Shown piece after piece: positions 13,514 through 24,189 of a DNA stretch of 64,000 bases. The stretch is taken from positions 37,501 to 101,500 of the forward strand of contig JACEVL010006447.1 of assembly GCA_020284085.1 (NCBI GenBank), in the 5' to 3' direction. A program made the position numbers and the translations under genes. The notes beneath the pieces were generated by a model, which saw only the letters and a list, made by a program, of their open reading frames with translations, made no database searches and was not told where the DNA came from. How positions within the stretch are numbered: the first letter of the stretch is position 1; the number at the start of each line of letters is the position of its first letter. The DNA is from Aporrectodea caliginosa (lineage: Eukaryota; Annelida; Clitellata; Crassiclitellata; Lumbricidae).

Positions 13514-13739
13514 ATTTTTGAGAAAACTGTCTGATTTAGGTTCTGTGAAACCTTGTTTGCATAAGTAATCTTGTGAAACAGCACAGAATTACGATAAGCT
13601 AATCGACATGTTGCAGCACCTTCTATTGCGTTTTACCTATAGCTTCCCAATTCATTACCGTTTGGAAGTGAGAGTGTGATTTGGAAAACAGGGTCACATG
13701 CTTCCGCTGTCAGACCTTTGTAATGGTCTGTTAAACTAA

Positions 13740-15284
13740 TCTAATACAATCAAATATGATATAATCAATTTAATACCTTCCATTATAGGCCCAGTAATAG
13801 TACAATCTGATTGGCCTTTGTAGTTAGCTGACCAAATTGAAAGTGAAGCGGGTACCAACCTGGGAATCGTTCATAATGAGATGGCACTATGAGCAAGAAA
13901 AGGTAATACATATATGAAAGCAATTTTAAGAGCAAGAAACGAACAACTGAGAAGCGAAATAATGATAAACTTATTTTAATTTCGTGTTGAATCTTAGTAG
14001 GCTGCTATACATTCAAAACTCTTTTCTATGAAAATGACACGGGTGTGGCATAATGTGAATTTTCACAGTAACTTGCATTATCGGCGAATTATTGTATCAT
14101 TAACTTAAATATGCATGTATGTATGCATGCATCTATTATGTATGTGTGTATATGTGTTTTATTAATCTATGCTTCGACTGAAAAGCAGCGAGAAGAGAGA
14201 ATGACGACCGTTGGGTAAACTACTAAAATAGCAGTGCAAAAAATGCAAACTCGTGGTCTTAATTTAGAACGATTAAGTATAATACGGGCATCGTTCCTCA
14301 TCAAATAAGCCGATGTTCGTCAGTATTGCTTCTTCTAAGAAAATTTGCTGATATGAAGCCATGAAAGTTATCGCTTCAACAAATGAAATCTCTGCCTGAA
14401 CTGCTATGCACCGCTTAACGATATCTCCTTTCGTTGTCGCATTTGTTCGAATAGGAAACTGCAAAGTATTTTCTCATAATATGCGTTTCAAAATTTGGCG
14501 AATTAGAAACGTTTAAAAAGCAGAGGGTTGATAGAAGGAAGAATACGCAGGTTTTCAGTGTACGCAATTCGTCGTCATGCACCTGAGTAACTAACCTTTG
14601 TAGGGCTGCAGACATAAACGTGATAGTGTAAGACCCAGAGCTTTGCATTAGGCGCCGTATTAGAATTAAGACGATTGACGAAAGGACTATTTCGTGACCT
14701 ATGACCGACTGACTAATTGACTGAGTGACTTATTTAAGTCGTGTAAGCATCTCCAATTGACATTTCTTTAATTAAAACGAATGAAAGAGCGGCCAGTCGC
14801 CTGTCTGAGGAATCCGCCCATCCGTCTTTCTGCACAGCTTTCTATGCATCTGTCCCTCTGTTATGTCTCAATGTGTTTCGTGATCTTTGTCATCCACGCA
14901 GATCTAGCAGACTAATTCAATATAGATTCGTAAAGGCGCTGAGACTTTTCCTCGCGATTAGAAGACAGACATCGCTTGCCTGAACTTTAGATCTTTATCC
15001 ATTAGTCTCATTGGACACTAAGAACGTGACTTCCAACTTCGTTCGTTCGGAAGGATTCATCCATTCGTCTCTGTTCGTCCGTTTAACGCAGTCCTATCGT
15101 CGTTGTAGGCGGTTCCCACTCGTCCTTTCTTCCTCGTTCTAACTAATGATGAAAGTTTCCGGCTTCTAAGATTAAAAGCCGGATTTTCTGCGCAGGAGTT
15201 GTTTCCTGAGTCGCCTAAACGTCTGCATCTAAATGTGTCTTTCCAATTTTTTGTCAATTGGTGAAGAAGAGCGAGTCTCCAAGT
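13740..15284. other. no gene recognised
   Basis: Intergenic sequence with short unsupported frames. A TGAC/TGAG-rich patch lies near 14703-14730. The target duplication of the next transposon begins at 15285. Confidence 0.5.
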
Positions 15285-15292
15285 ATGCGGAT

Positions 15293-17414
15293 TAGGGTGG
15301 TCCAAAAACACAAAGTGTCTCAGAGTTGCCCTCCACAACCCTCCTTTTGTTCTATGGCTGCCCACTATTACCTCTACCAAATTTGAGAGAGATTGATGAA
15401 TATTTAGAGGTCGCTCAAGGTCAGGGTATTTTCACCATATTAAGCATGAAATCGGTAATCTGCACTGAGAACAGAAAACAGAATTTGAGTTGAATTAAAA
15501 CATATAGTGCAGCAATGAAAGGAAGAAAAGGTTCCCAAAATGTTCAGTTTTGCTATGGAAACACTGGAACTTTTCTTGAGTAACACATTCTGTGTCCTCT
15601 GTCATCTTCATCTGTGTGGCCTTAGAGCAGGACGGATAGAGGAACCGCTGCTCTTCATTCTTTGTCAACGATTAATTCTACTGCTGCATCAAACCAATGG
15701 CTCTCCCAGTAGAGTCGTTCATAACTGTCATGACTGACGCTGCCTTTAGGAGGTCCTGGTAGGAGTGATCATCGCATCATTCCTTAGGATCCTTTAACAG
15801 GAAGCCTTGGGCCTTCTCTTTTCCATCAAGTTCAGAATGTCAACGATGACGGTAGTTCTCTCTGTGACGTTAGATGCAAGGCCAAGGGAGCTGACGGGTT
15901 CAGGAGAATGGTTGAGGCATTTCACAGAGTTGATGGACTGTGGAAGGTGGAGGTTTGTCGCCATCAGTGTTTTCACATCCACTCCAATTCTGTCGTCAAA
16001 CAAGGACAGGCTGACCAAAATTTCTGAAACGTACCAGGTATGCCTACAGAATGCGGTCGAGGTAACCTTTGCCACTCTCATATTTAGATATTTACTAAGC
16101 TCCTCCAGCAGCAGTAGATCGTTGAGTGGTGCTCTTTTAGGCAGAGGAGCTTCATGCCACAACCGAAAATAGACAAAGCTCACAGACAGTGCCAACTCCT
16201 TTACACTGTGTTTCTCTTAGGCAGTCGAAGAGAACAGCTGCTGGAAAAGACATATTTTAATGCTAAAGATAGCTTTCATCATCAAACGTGCATGATGGAA
16301 TGCTCCTGGTGCCTGAAAGAAAACTCTTGCTCCCTTTGCACCACCCTGGAAGATCAAACTGAGTTTCAAGAATTCCTCATAGTCTTCTCTCTTATGTGAC
16401 CTTTCAAGAGCTGCCTTGCAGAATTTCATCATTTTTCTGCTCGAAGAGCACATGTGTGTTTTTTCATCAAAGATGTCGTCGGAAGTCACTTCATTTCTCG
16501 CCTGGTCAATGTGTTGCCAGCCTTGCTGGAACCTCCTGGTCATAGTAATGGCAGACCTTCCAGTAGGTCCAGATAAAGAGCCAAAAACAGCAAGTGGAAG
16601 TTCTATGACATGATGTCGGCAAGCCATCCAGGTCAATTCTTTCTAATTCGAATTCTCAATAAAAGTGCAAGTACCGTTCTTCAGGCGAATACCACGAACT
16701 AGACTCTGAAACCCGAAGACCCCAGTGACCCAGAATCCTCAGGCAGGCTTCAGCTTGTTCGTTACCAGTTCTGCAGCCAATTTTTGAAACTCCCAGTATA
16801 TATTCTTCTCCGTCACCTATGACTAGTACTGCAAGTCTGTCACCTGCTCCTCATGGTTCTTGTAGCACGATCATCGGATGGAACTTTTGTTGGAAGATGG
16901 GACCCATACAGTTTTTTTCTGTGCCCTTATCTATCAGCCAAACTTCAGCACTGCTTCTTGTCTTTGCCATTATAGTGTTCATGAGCTATGTCAAAAACTC
17001 TACAGTCAACTCTCTTCAATGCCTAATCTTCACCAATGTAATAATCAATCTGACTAAGTACACAAGTTTACAGTTTTTAAAAGCAGTTTTAAAAATTCCA
17101 ACATTTGCATTCTACATCAAAGAATATTTAATAATGTTAGATTGGTATTTCTAAACTTTAGTTTAAAACAACAGTTCAAAATTAAGTAACAAGCGGTTCT
17201 AATAATATTTTTCTGAGTAGATAACAGTCAATAATTTCCACTTTGCCATGGCATTATCATGAGAATGTTTGCGACCTTGAGCGACCTCTAAAAATGCTCC
17301 AATCTGCTTCAGATTTGGTCTACATCATACTTAGGAGAGGTAGAACAGATTTAAACTTGTGGAGCATAGTTCTGATAAAGATGAAATTTTACCATTGTGT
17401 CGTGGACCACCCTA
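15293..17414 (-). mobile_element. 2.1-kb DNA transposon, hAT-like/unclassified, with TSD
   Basis: The ends are TAGGGTGGTCCA on the left and its exact reverse complement on the right. The similarity continues inward for about 140 bp on each side. In particular, TTTAGAGGTCGCTCAAGGTC occurs near the left end (about 15404-15423) and inverted near the right end (about 17274-17293). The word ATGCGGAT flanks both ends exactly (15285-15292 and 17415-17422), an 8-bp target duplication. The minus strand between the repeats carries a broken transposase-like gene. The 8-bp duplication, the TAGGG terminus and a C-x-x-H motif in the protein fit a hAT-like origin, but P or Novosib-type elements also make 8-bp duplications. 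The 2.1-kb length is close to a full element. Confidence 0.85.
15794..16860 (-). pseudogene. broken transposase-like gene of the 2.1-kb transposon
   Basis: Reading the minus strand, recognisable segments occur in order: DRLAVLV with GVSKIGCRTGNEQAEAC (about 16730-16830), LTWMACRHHVIEL (about 16595-16640), SLSGPTGRSAITMTRRFQ, KREDYEEFLKLSLIFQGG, PGAFHHARLMMKAIFSIKI (about 16250-16310), LWHEAPLPKRAPLNDLLLL (about 16100-16160), FCRHTWYVSEILVSLSLFDD and VDVKTLMATNL. I recall a widespread unannotated invertebrate protein with the same order of motifs, but cannot verify it here. Lesions: a frameshift and apparent small deletion near 16690, just where I would expect an FDTT-like motif; an in-frame TAG at 16643-16645; and an in-frame TAA at 16217-16219. 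The ACRHH segment fits the C-x-x-H motif of hAT transposases. The copy is dead. Confidence 0.7.
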
Positions 17415-17429
17415 ATGCGGATAGATATC

Positions 17430-18300
17430 TCTTTGTCCAAATCTCAAAGTTTCTCTCTTCCTTTGTTTTATGTTTATGTATTCTTTAGTTCTCATCCATC
17501 CGTCCTTTTTAATTTCTCCTCTTTTTATTTCTTCTTCAGCTTTCCTTCTGTCTGTGTTTCTTTCTCTTTCTCTTCCTGTTTCTTTGTGTTCACGTTTATG
17601 TCTCCTTGTCTTACCTTTTCTTTCTGTTCTATGTCTTTGTCTATCTCGCTGTTTGCTCCTCGTTTAACTTCTGCTATATCTTTTTCCTAATTTTCTTTAT
17701 CTTCTTTTAATCTTCATTATCTTTTTGTCGTCTAGTTTAATTTTATTACCCGTTTCTCTGTCTTTGTAGTAATTTCTCTTGTTGACTCTCTGTATATCTT
17801 CCAATCTCTCTTACCTCTCCATACATCACGCCATTGTACGTTTTTCAGTTTCTTTGTCTCTTTCTGGTTCTTTGAACGCATTGTTATCTCCGTAATTTTC
17901 TTTTATGATATAGTCTGCTTATTCTTCTGTTTTTTTATTTATCTCAGTTTCTGTTTTCTCTGGAGAAATTCCTGTCTCCTGATATTTCATCTTTGCCGCT
18001 TTCCAGGCACTATTGTGGCCGCCCTTTTGCTTCGTACTTAGTGCCACGGCTGCACAATCCGCGTCTCTTTGCACCTTGCCTCTGTTTCTGTGTGCTAAAC
18101 ACAGCTACATCCGTGTGTGTTGGTCCTTCTTCGTGCTTTTATGTCTGCCTCAGAGTGTATTCTGTGGACCCAGAAGTAACTGTTTCGTCTCTGTTATCCA
18201 TATCTCTTGTTCTGCCCTTTGTTTGTGCGTCTGGGTTTATTTCTTTCATTCTTCTATTTATCTTCGGCTGCAGTTTCTCAATGTTCTGCTGAGATAACTT
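17430..18300. repeat. pyrimidine-rich low-complexity region
   Basis: About 870 bp dominated by T and C on the + strand (TCTTT, TTTCTC, CTTCTT words) without a fixed period. The long frames here are compositional. A real gene is unlikely. Confidence 0.7.
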
Positions 18301-18342
18301 ACGCTGATCACTGGCGCAAGATGCAGGCTTAAATAATTGAGA

Positions 18343-18366
18343 GAGGTAGAGTGAGAGAGAGCGAGC

Positions 18367-18404
<38 letters not shown>

Positions 18405-18515
18405 GACAGACACACACAGACAGAGACAGAGAGACACAGGGAGAGACAGAGACAGAGAGAGAGAGAGGGGGAGAGAGACATACAGACAGACAGACAGAAA
18501 GAGACAGACAGAGAT
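18343..18515. repeat. (GACA)n/(GAGA)n purine-rich microsatellite
   Basis: GACAGACA and GAGAGAGA blocks alternate. It creates artefactual Arg/Asp/Gln-rich and Ser/Cys/Leu-rich frames. Confidence 0.95.
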
Positions 18516-18519
18516 CTGA

Positions 18520-19640
18520 ACTCCTACAGTAAGACGCTTTACGGTCATTTATCTTGACAAAACGTTCCGTCTAGTTTCCTTTTCCATCGAATGATCTAAC
18601 GAATCAGTCCGTTTGTCTGTCTGCCTATCTGTCTGCATCTATATGTCTGTTGATTTCGTGTCTGTTCGTCATCTGTCTTTCTCTGCACCGAACTGCCTGT
18701 TCATTCATCTGACAATCACTGTCTACGTATGTGGTGTAACTTTTATGGACCTGACTATTTGTCTTCGCTTCTCTTATCTCGTCCTCTGTATACATCTCGT
18801 AATCTCGTTGTTTATTCGTTCGTTGCTGTTGTTCACCGTTCATAACTTCATCACATTTTCTTATCAGCGTCATCTCATTCCTCTCTTCTCCATACTTCCA
18901 TCTCCTACTCTTGGCACATTCTTTCCATCTCTACCTGTCAGGCTTTGTCTCTGTACAAGTCCCGCTTTCTCACGCTTTTCTTCACAAAACTGTTCGGCCG
19001 TTTCTTATTCTATCCGCCTCTCTCTGTGTTTATAGGAAAGTAGTTTTTCTTTGGCACAGCTGCTGCATACCTATCGGTCTAGCCCACACACAAACAAAGC
19101 ACGTCTATGATCACATACACCTCTGTTTTTAGCTTCAGCCTAATAGAGCGTTCTGATCATAAGCAAGCAAAAGCAAAATTTAATTTGAATGAAGGAAGAA
19201 GCGACGAAGTCTATGTAGTCAAGAACATAGGCCTAATGAGACTTATTAGTTCAATGCGAGAAACCTGATCTAACGTAGGCATTGGCAATATGCACCCATG
19301 CACCGGAGGTTAGTTGCCTTATGAAAATATTTTTAAATATGCGCTGAACATTTCGTGATTTTACCTTTGTTTCTATAACATCTTATGTTTTAGGCAAACA
19401 TGTGTAGAAAAGAAATCCGAAAGCTGGTTACAGTGATTCGTATTCTAAAATAAATCAGCTGACAAACTCAACCAGACGAGTGCAGCAGGACAAGAAACGC
19501 GTCAACCGGAATAATTAATATTTTTAGTTTATTTTTCGTATTTAAATGCTCTACCTCAATGTCAGCTACCAAGAAAACAAGTAGAGAGCCAGCGATACAC
19601 ATTGCCACGTTAATCGCCATGGAAGAAGCATAAGCAGTGG
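18520..19640. other. no gene recognised; upstream flank of the GPCR gene
   Basis: A TCTG-rich, pyrimidine-biased stretch followed by unique AT-rich sequence. It presumably contains the promoter and 5' UTR of the GPCR, but no TATA box or initiator can be assigned with confidence. An in-frame TAA at 19631-19633 closes the GPCR frame upstream. Confidence 0.4.
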
Positions 19641-19645
19641 CTGCC

Positions 19646-20818
19646 ATGGCAACCGGCGTCATGGAGGCAGTCGTCAACACGACGGTCATCGACTTGAGGG
19701 TCCTCCAGGGTGAATCGGAAGTGGCCTGCGGGGTCTTTACGCTGGTGACGTATGTCTTTGTGTTCGGGTCGATGTGTCTGTTCGGTCTGATCGGAAACAG
19801 TCTGTCGTTCGCGGTCATGCAGATGGATCGACGTATCCACGTCGCTGCCTTCCTTCTCCAGGTCATGGCGATCACGGACAACGCCTTCCTCCTCACCACC
19901 GGATTCTCACAGATCTTCACTGCCCTCGTCATCTACGCTGGACGCTTCGACCATCCTCTCATGCCATACATGCTCAAGTACATTCACCCATTCGTCCACA
20001 TCACGCAGCTCGGCACCGTCTGGATCACAGTCCTCGTCGCTTTCAATCGCTACATAGCCATCTGCCGACCATTCCGTGCGCCACTCCTCTGCACGATGAA
20101 CCGCGTTCGTCTCCAGGTGGGAATCATGTTCCTCCTCATCGTACTCTACAACGTACCTCGCTTCTGCGAGTACCGCATCGAGTACGTCTGGCAACCGGAA
20201 GCGAACTGGACGCAGCCGAAAAGCGAAATGACGGAGCTGAAGAGGAGCGAGACGTATAACATCGTCTACGAAAACGCGCTCTACTGTCTCTTCGTCTTCC
20301 TTGGACCTCTGGCCATCCTCGTCGTACTCAACTCCAGTCTCATCCGCGAACTAGTTCTCGCCCACCGAAGACAGATGGCACGACAACTTCCGCCGTCACG
20401 AGTGAAGGGCGAGGAACAAGAGCAGAACATAACTCTCGTCATGGTCATCGTCATCATCGTATTTCTCGTCTGCCAGACCCCGGCTTATATCAACCAGGTG
20501 TTGTCATACGTGCTCGGGGAGGAGGCGTACCACTGCGGCAAACCCTACTACTACTACTTCCACGTTAGTAACCTCGTCGTATCGGCTAACTCTGTTTTTA
20601 ATTTCGTCATTTACTGCGTCTTTCGGAAGCAGTTCCGGCAGAGACTGAGTACGTTCTGCGCTCGTAGAGGAATGGCCAACCACAGAAGGTACTCGTCCTC
20701 GGCCTATCAGACGCGCTGTCTAGGCATCTCGAGCCACAGGCATCAAGCAAACACCTCTTCAATCATATCCGACAGCATCTCAAAGACACAACCGTTCCAG
20801 AGTCTCACCAGCATCTAA
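19646..20818 (+). CDS. class A GPCR, FMRFamide-receptor-like (390 aa)
   Basis: Intact single-exon frame. The ATG at 19646 sits in GCCATGG, a strong Kozak context. An in-frame TAA lies 15 bp upstream, and a second ATG follows five codons later. Seven hydrophobic segments are visible. Numbering from the ATG: IGN in TM1 (N51), MAITD in TM2 (D78), NRY in place of DRY after TM3 (N134-Y136), P221 in TM5, VCQTP in TM6 (P279) and NFVIY in TM7 in place of NPxxY. An N-glycosylation sequon (NTT) lies in the extracellular N terminus. The NRYIAICRPFRA and YNVPRF segments and the FHVSN...NFVIYC end resemble invertebrate FMRFamide receptors and related peptide GPCRs. By my count there is no Cys at 3.25 and no Trp in TM4. 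It probably binds a neuropeptide at the plasma membrane; the ligand is unknown. Third codon positions are strongly C-rich, unlike the AT-rich flanks. Confidence 0.9.
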   Translation: MATGVMEAVVNTTVIDLRVLQGESEVACGVFTLVTYVFVFGSMCLFGLIGNSLSFAVMQMDRRIHVAAFLLQVMAITDNAFLLTTGFSQIFTALVIYAGRFDHPLMPYMLKYIHPFVHITQLGTVWITVLVAFNRYIAICRPFRAPLLCTMNRVRLQVGIMFLLIVLYNVPRFCEYRIEYVWQPEANWTQPKSEMTELKRSETYNIVYENALYCLFVFLGPLAILVVLNSSLIRELVLAHRRQMARQLPPSRVKGEEQEQNITLVMVIVIIVFLVCQTPAYINQVLSYVLGEEAYHCGKPYYYYFHVSNLVVSANSVFNFVIYCVFRKQFRQRLSTFCARRGMANHRRYSSSAYQTRCLGISSHRHQANTSSIISDSISKTQPFQSLTSI

Positions 20819-21084
20819 GACCGAAAAGCAAAGCAACGATAACAATTGACAAGAGGAAGACGACCACTGTGGGAAGTTCGAGACCGAGAGACTGTCTCCT
20901 CTGCCGCAGCCTCCGTGACCCTGCGTTTGACGATGAAAATGACCGAAGAAAAACTAAACCGATCTCAATTGACTTCTGCAAAAGCGCTACGCATGATTGA
21001 ATGAATGAGTGAAGTGAATGAATTAAATCAATCAGAAACTAACGGACGAACGACTGATTGTATAAATGACGAAGAAATGGGTTA

Positions 21085-21122
21085 AATAAATGATAACAGC
21101 AAAATAAGTATAAGTAAATAAA
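21085..21122 (+). promoter_or_regulatory. candidate polyadenylation signals of the GPCR gene
   Basis: AATAAA occurs at 21085-21090 and again at 21117-21122, about 270-300 bp after the GPCR stop codon. The region is A-rich, so chance occurrence is possible. Confidence 0.4.
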
Positions 21123-21194
21123 TACATCGATTATGCGTTAAATCAATTTATTAAACATGAATCTTGATTGGTATTTTAAATCTCTTTTGCCTCT

Positions 21195-21251
21195 TTCTCT
21201 CTGTCTGTCTGTCTCTGTCTCTGTCTCTGTCTCTGTCTCTGTCTCTGTCTG

Positions 21252-21282
<31 letters not shown>

Positions 21283-21285
21283 GTT
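21195..21285. repeat. (TCTG)n/(TCTCTG)n microsatellite
   Basis: Perfect TCTCTG hexamers flanked by TCTG tetramers. Same repeat family as 51254-51405, and the complement of the GACA tracts elsewhere. Confidence 0.95.
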
Positions 21286-21289
21286 TCTA

Positions 21290-22090
21290 TGACCATTCTC
21301 ATTCATTTATATTTCACAATGGTATATAGTTTCTGGTTTATTTTATCCGCGAATTTGCATTAAAATTTGTTTTCATTTCTTCCATTTTTTCTAATCATCT
21401 GACCTTTCCTTTTCTGTTTAATTCCGTGCCTTCCCAGCATTGACGTCTTCTTCTCTTCCAGTTGCATCAAACTGCGAAACAATCCGTCCGTTTAGATTGC
21501 AGTATATATATATTGAAATGGCACGTGCTTCTTCTTCATTTCCTGCCTTTCTCATTGCTTCGATTTCTCCCTGGAGTCCGACATTTTGTCCAAATGGTGC
21601 TGCAGTCCATTTAATCTGTCGAAAATTCAGGTAAACATCATCTAACACATCAGATTAATTAAGCAGCAGACGAGCTATCGCGAATTCCGGAAACCACGTC
21701 AACGGACACACATACAAACGAAGATGGACACGAAACACGCTCTCCACACAAAACACATTAATACACCTCTGCACGCAGAACAAAACCAAACATATACATG
21801 TAAAGACGTATCACGTAATGGCTGCAGTCTCTGTCGGAAACACGGAGAAGGAAATTAGCTGCGAAATTTCGACAACTGTGGAGCTGGGAGCTAATGAGAC
21901 CCTGAGGAATGGAATAAAGTGGAAGGGCAGACTGCTGCTGTCTAAGGGTCTCGCTCGCGTCTCCTAATTCAAGCGTATTTAGCCCCAGGCGAGAACAGAA
22001 ACACGTTTCTCAGACTTCAAAAGCTAAGAGTCCTCACCTAGCGAAAAATAATCTCGTAATTGTATTACATCCGCACGTTTTCAAAGCACA
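21290..22090. other. no gene recognised
   Basis: Unique sequence after the GPCR gene with short unsupported frames. Confidence 0.5.
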
Positions 22091-22104
22091 TTATGAGGTC
22101 CTTC

Positions 22105-22533
22105 AACACTACTATATATATATATACACATATATATTTGAATTTATACTGTATATTTAGCTTCATATATATACACATATATATAGACTCTATAATATAT
22201 ATATATTTAGCTTCATTATATATATATATATACATATGATAATTACATGAATCAAGTTTAAAAGACCATGAAATTCAGACATTTAAGTTGTACATAATAT
22301 ATCGATATAATAATTATATCATATGTATATATGAAGCTATGTATAAAAATATGGAGCTATCTATTACATATATATATATAAAATCATAGGATGCACAGAT
22401 ATAGAAAAGAAGTTGTATAATAAAATGCATAGATTTTTACAGACTCGATTTGCAATATACACTTATACAGCCCTATGTCTGTTTTGTTGCTATGTCTCAA
22501 AGTATCTCACATCCCTGCAGAGTGGACTATAGC

Positions 22534-22567
<34 letters not shown>

Positions 22568-22575
22568 CCGAGCAA
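22105..22575. repeat. AT-rich region with several (TA)n tracts
   Basis: Several TATATA tracts are separated by short spacers. The word TTTAGCTTCAT recurs next to the TA tracts near 22157 and 22206, and a related inverted word (GAAGCTA) lies near 22332, suggesting local duplication of a TA-tract unit. Confidence 0.8.
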
Positions 22576-23640
22576 AGATGGAATGAATAACACTTGTTTC
22601 GACAGGCGACCAAAGAGATAGAAATACAGAGATGGAGAGATGGAGGAATGGAGATGGAGGAATGGAGAAAGCAATAGCCTAGACATGCAAAAATTACAGA
22701 GTTCGATTCTATAGATAGAATGGTTCGGAGGTCAGAATAATACGGAAACTTTATCCCCCAGTGAGACTGGCGGCCGCATGGACTATAACGAAATGGGCTT
22801 TAGCTTTAAAAGTCGTTTTGGGAGTATTTTTGACGTCTTGGCGATGCTTAGAGTTTATGGCCTCGAAACTGATTCTCACTCAAAGCAAAGATACTCCGAA
22901 ATTTAAATCCAGTCTCCTTAGACTGGCTTCGCGGAACATGAATCTTAGATGATTTACCTTGATTCGAGTGTCATATTATTTATTAGTTCCCACCTCCGCA
23001 AAACGGCTCGCGGTTCATGAATGGATAATGATGATGATGATGAAGATAATGATGATGTTGATGACGATGATGATTTTCAATTGTCTTTTGCTGTTAAACC
23101 GATAGACATTCCATTTACTCTATAAGACGTCATCTGCCCTTTGCTGTTTCAAATAACACGCAAGCATAAAAAACAGAAGAAAGTCAAATTCTGATATTTA
23201 TTAAGCCTGATTGGTTCTCATTCTATAGGCCTACTCTGATCTGAGTCGAAGACATTTTAATCGCCTGTGAAAATGTTCTTTGTTTTTCGGCCGAAATTCG
23301 TTCCACCTGTATTAAGTGTAAATGAATTTATTATCCAGCCAACAGCTGGAAGGTCAAGTTAGAGACATGAGCATTATTCAATAGTCTGCCAAGCCAGCGT
23401 TTACGTCTACGCGTATACGTCTGTGAAATGAATAATAGGCCTTCACGTGAACTCGGATTCCTCCTGTTGGAGCCAACGACCGTAAATAGTCAGAAGCATA
23501 ATTACGCATGCCGACCGTCGCTGAGAAAGTCGCCGGTATTGCGGCGCTCTCTGAAGTTATTTCAAACAGATCTAGATTGGTATAAGTGTCGTTATATACG
23601 TGCATGAATACTTATATACTCAAATATATACGCACACGCA
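22576..23640. other. no gene recognised; includes (GAT)n tract
   Basis: Contains an interrupted GAT repeat at about 23024-23073 and a GATGGA-rich patch near 22630-22665. No supported gene. Confidence 0.5.
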
Positions 23641-23689
23641 TGCATACATGCAAACATACATGCATTGTATACATACATACATGGTGTTT

Positions 23690-24184
23690 TGGGGCGACTA
23701 GATCGAGTTCTACGCTCGGCTGCTCGGCTTATTGGACGGCTTCCTAAGTACTCTTCTGTCTCTGCATACATGCGTGATGTGTTGTATTGGCTGCCTGTGT
23801 CTCACGTATCTCATATGCATTGCTGCTCTTGTTTCTCGTTGTGTTCTTGGCTGCGCTCCATCTTACTTGCGTGATCTTTGCCGCCCAGTATCTGATGTTC
23901 CAGCGCGTCGGGTGCTTCGCTCTGCGACGAGGGGTGAGTTCCTTGTTCCACGGACTCGCTTGGCTATTAGGCAGCGCCGTGCTTTCTCGGTTGTTGGCCC
24001 TTCCATTTGGAATGACCTACCACTTAAGCTCCGTTTTTTACTTGTAAGCCTTCTGACAGGGTTCTACAAGTCCCTCAAGTGTTTTTTTTCTTTAGTCGTG
24101 GCTGCATGGGCCGAGAGCGCTCCTGAGTAGTTTCTTGAAGGGGCGCTATATAAATGCTCTGAATGAATGAATGAATGAATGAAT
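23690..24184 (+). mobile_element. 5'-truncated L2/CR1-like LINE, 3' end of reverse transcriptase gene
   Basis: Pieces in alternating frames read RLDRVLRSAARLIGRLPK, AYMRDVLYWLPVS, GCAPSYLRDLCRPV and RRAFSVVGPSIWNDLPLKL. These are the conserved C-terminal end of L2/CR1-type reverse transcriptases (DVLHWLPV, APSYL..L, WN.LP). Several frameshifts break it. The 3' UTR tail has the stem AGCGCTCC (24116-24123) / GGGGCGCT (24140-24147), then ATATAA and a (GAAT)n tail at 24161-24184. A CATA-rich stretch precedes the 5' truncation point. The same tail occurs on the SINE at 41.6 kb. Confidence 0.85.
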
Positions 24185-24189
24185 ACATG

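Noticed and set aside
15807..16613. Plus-strand frames of 65-121 codons
   Set aside because: They are antisense to the better supported transposase-like gene of the 15.3-17.4 kb transposon.
18139..18557. Ser/Cys/Leu-rich and Arg/Asp/Gln-rich frames
   Set aside because: Translations of the GACA/GAGA microsatellite. The same reasoning rejects 35696-35960, 51162-51572 and 62107-62428.
19774..20259. 161-codon frame overlapping the GPCR, and the minus-strand frame at 19907-20194
   Set aside because: Shadows of the GPCR gene caused by its C-rich third positions.
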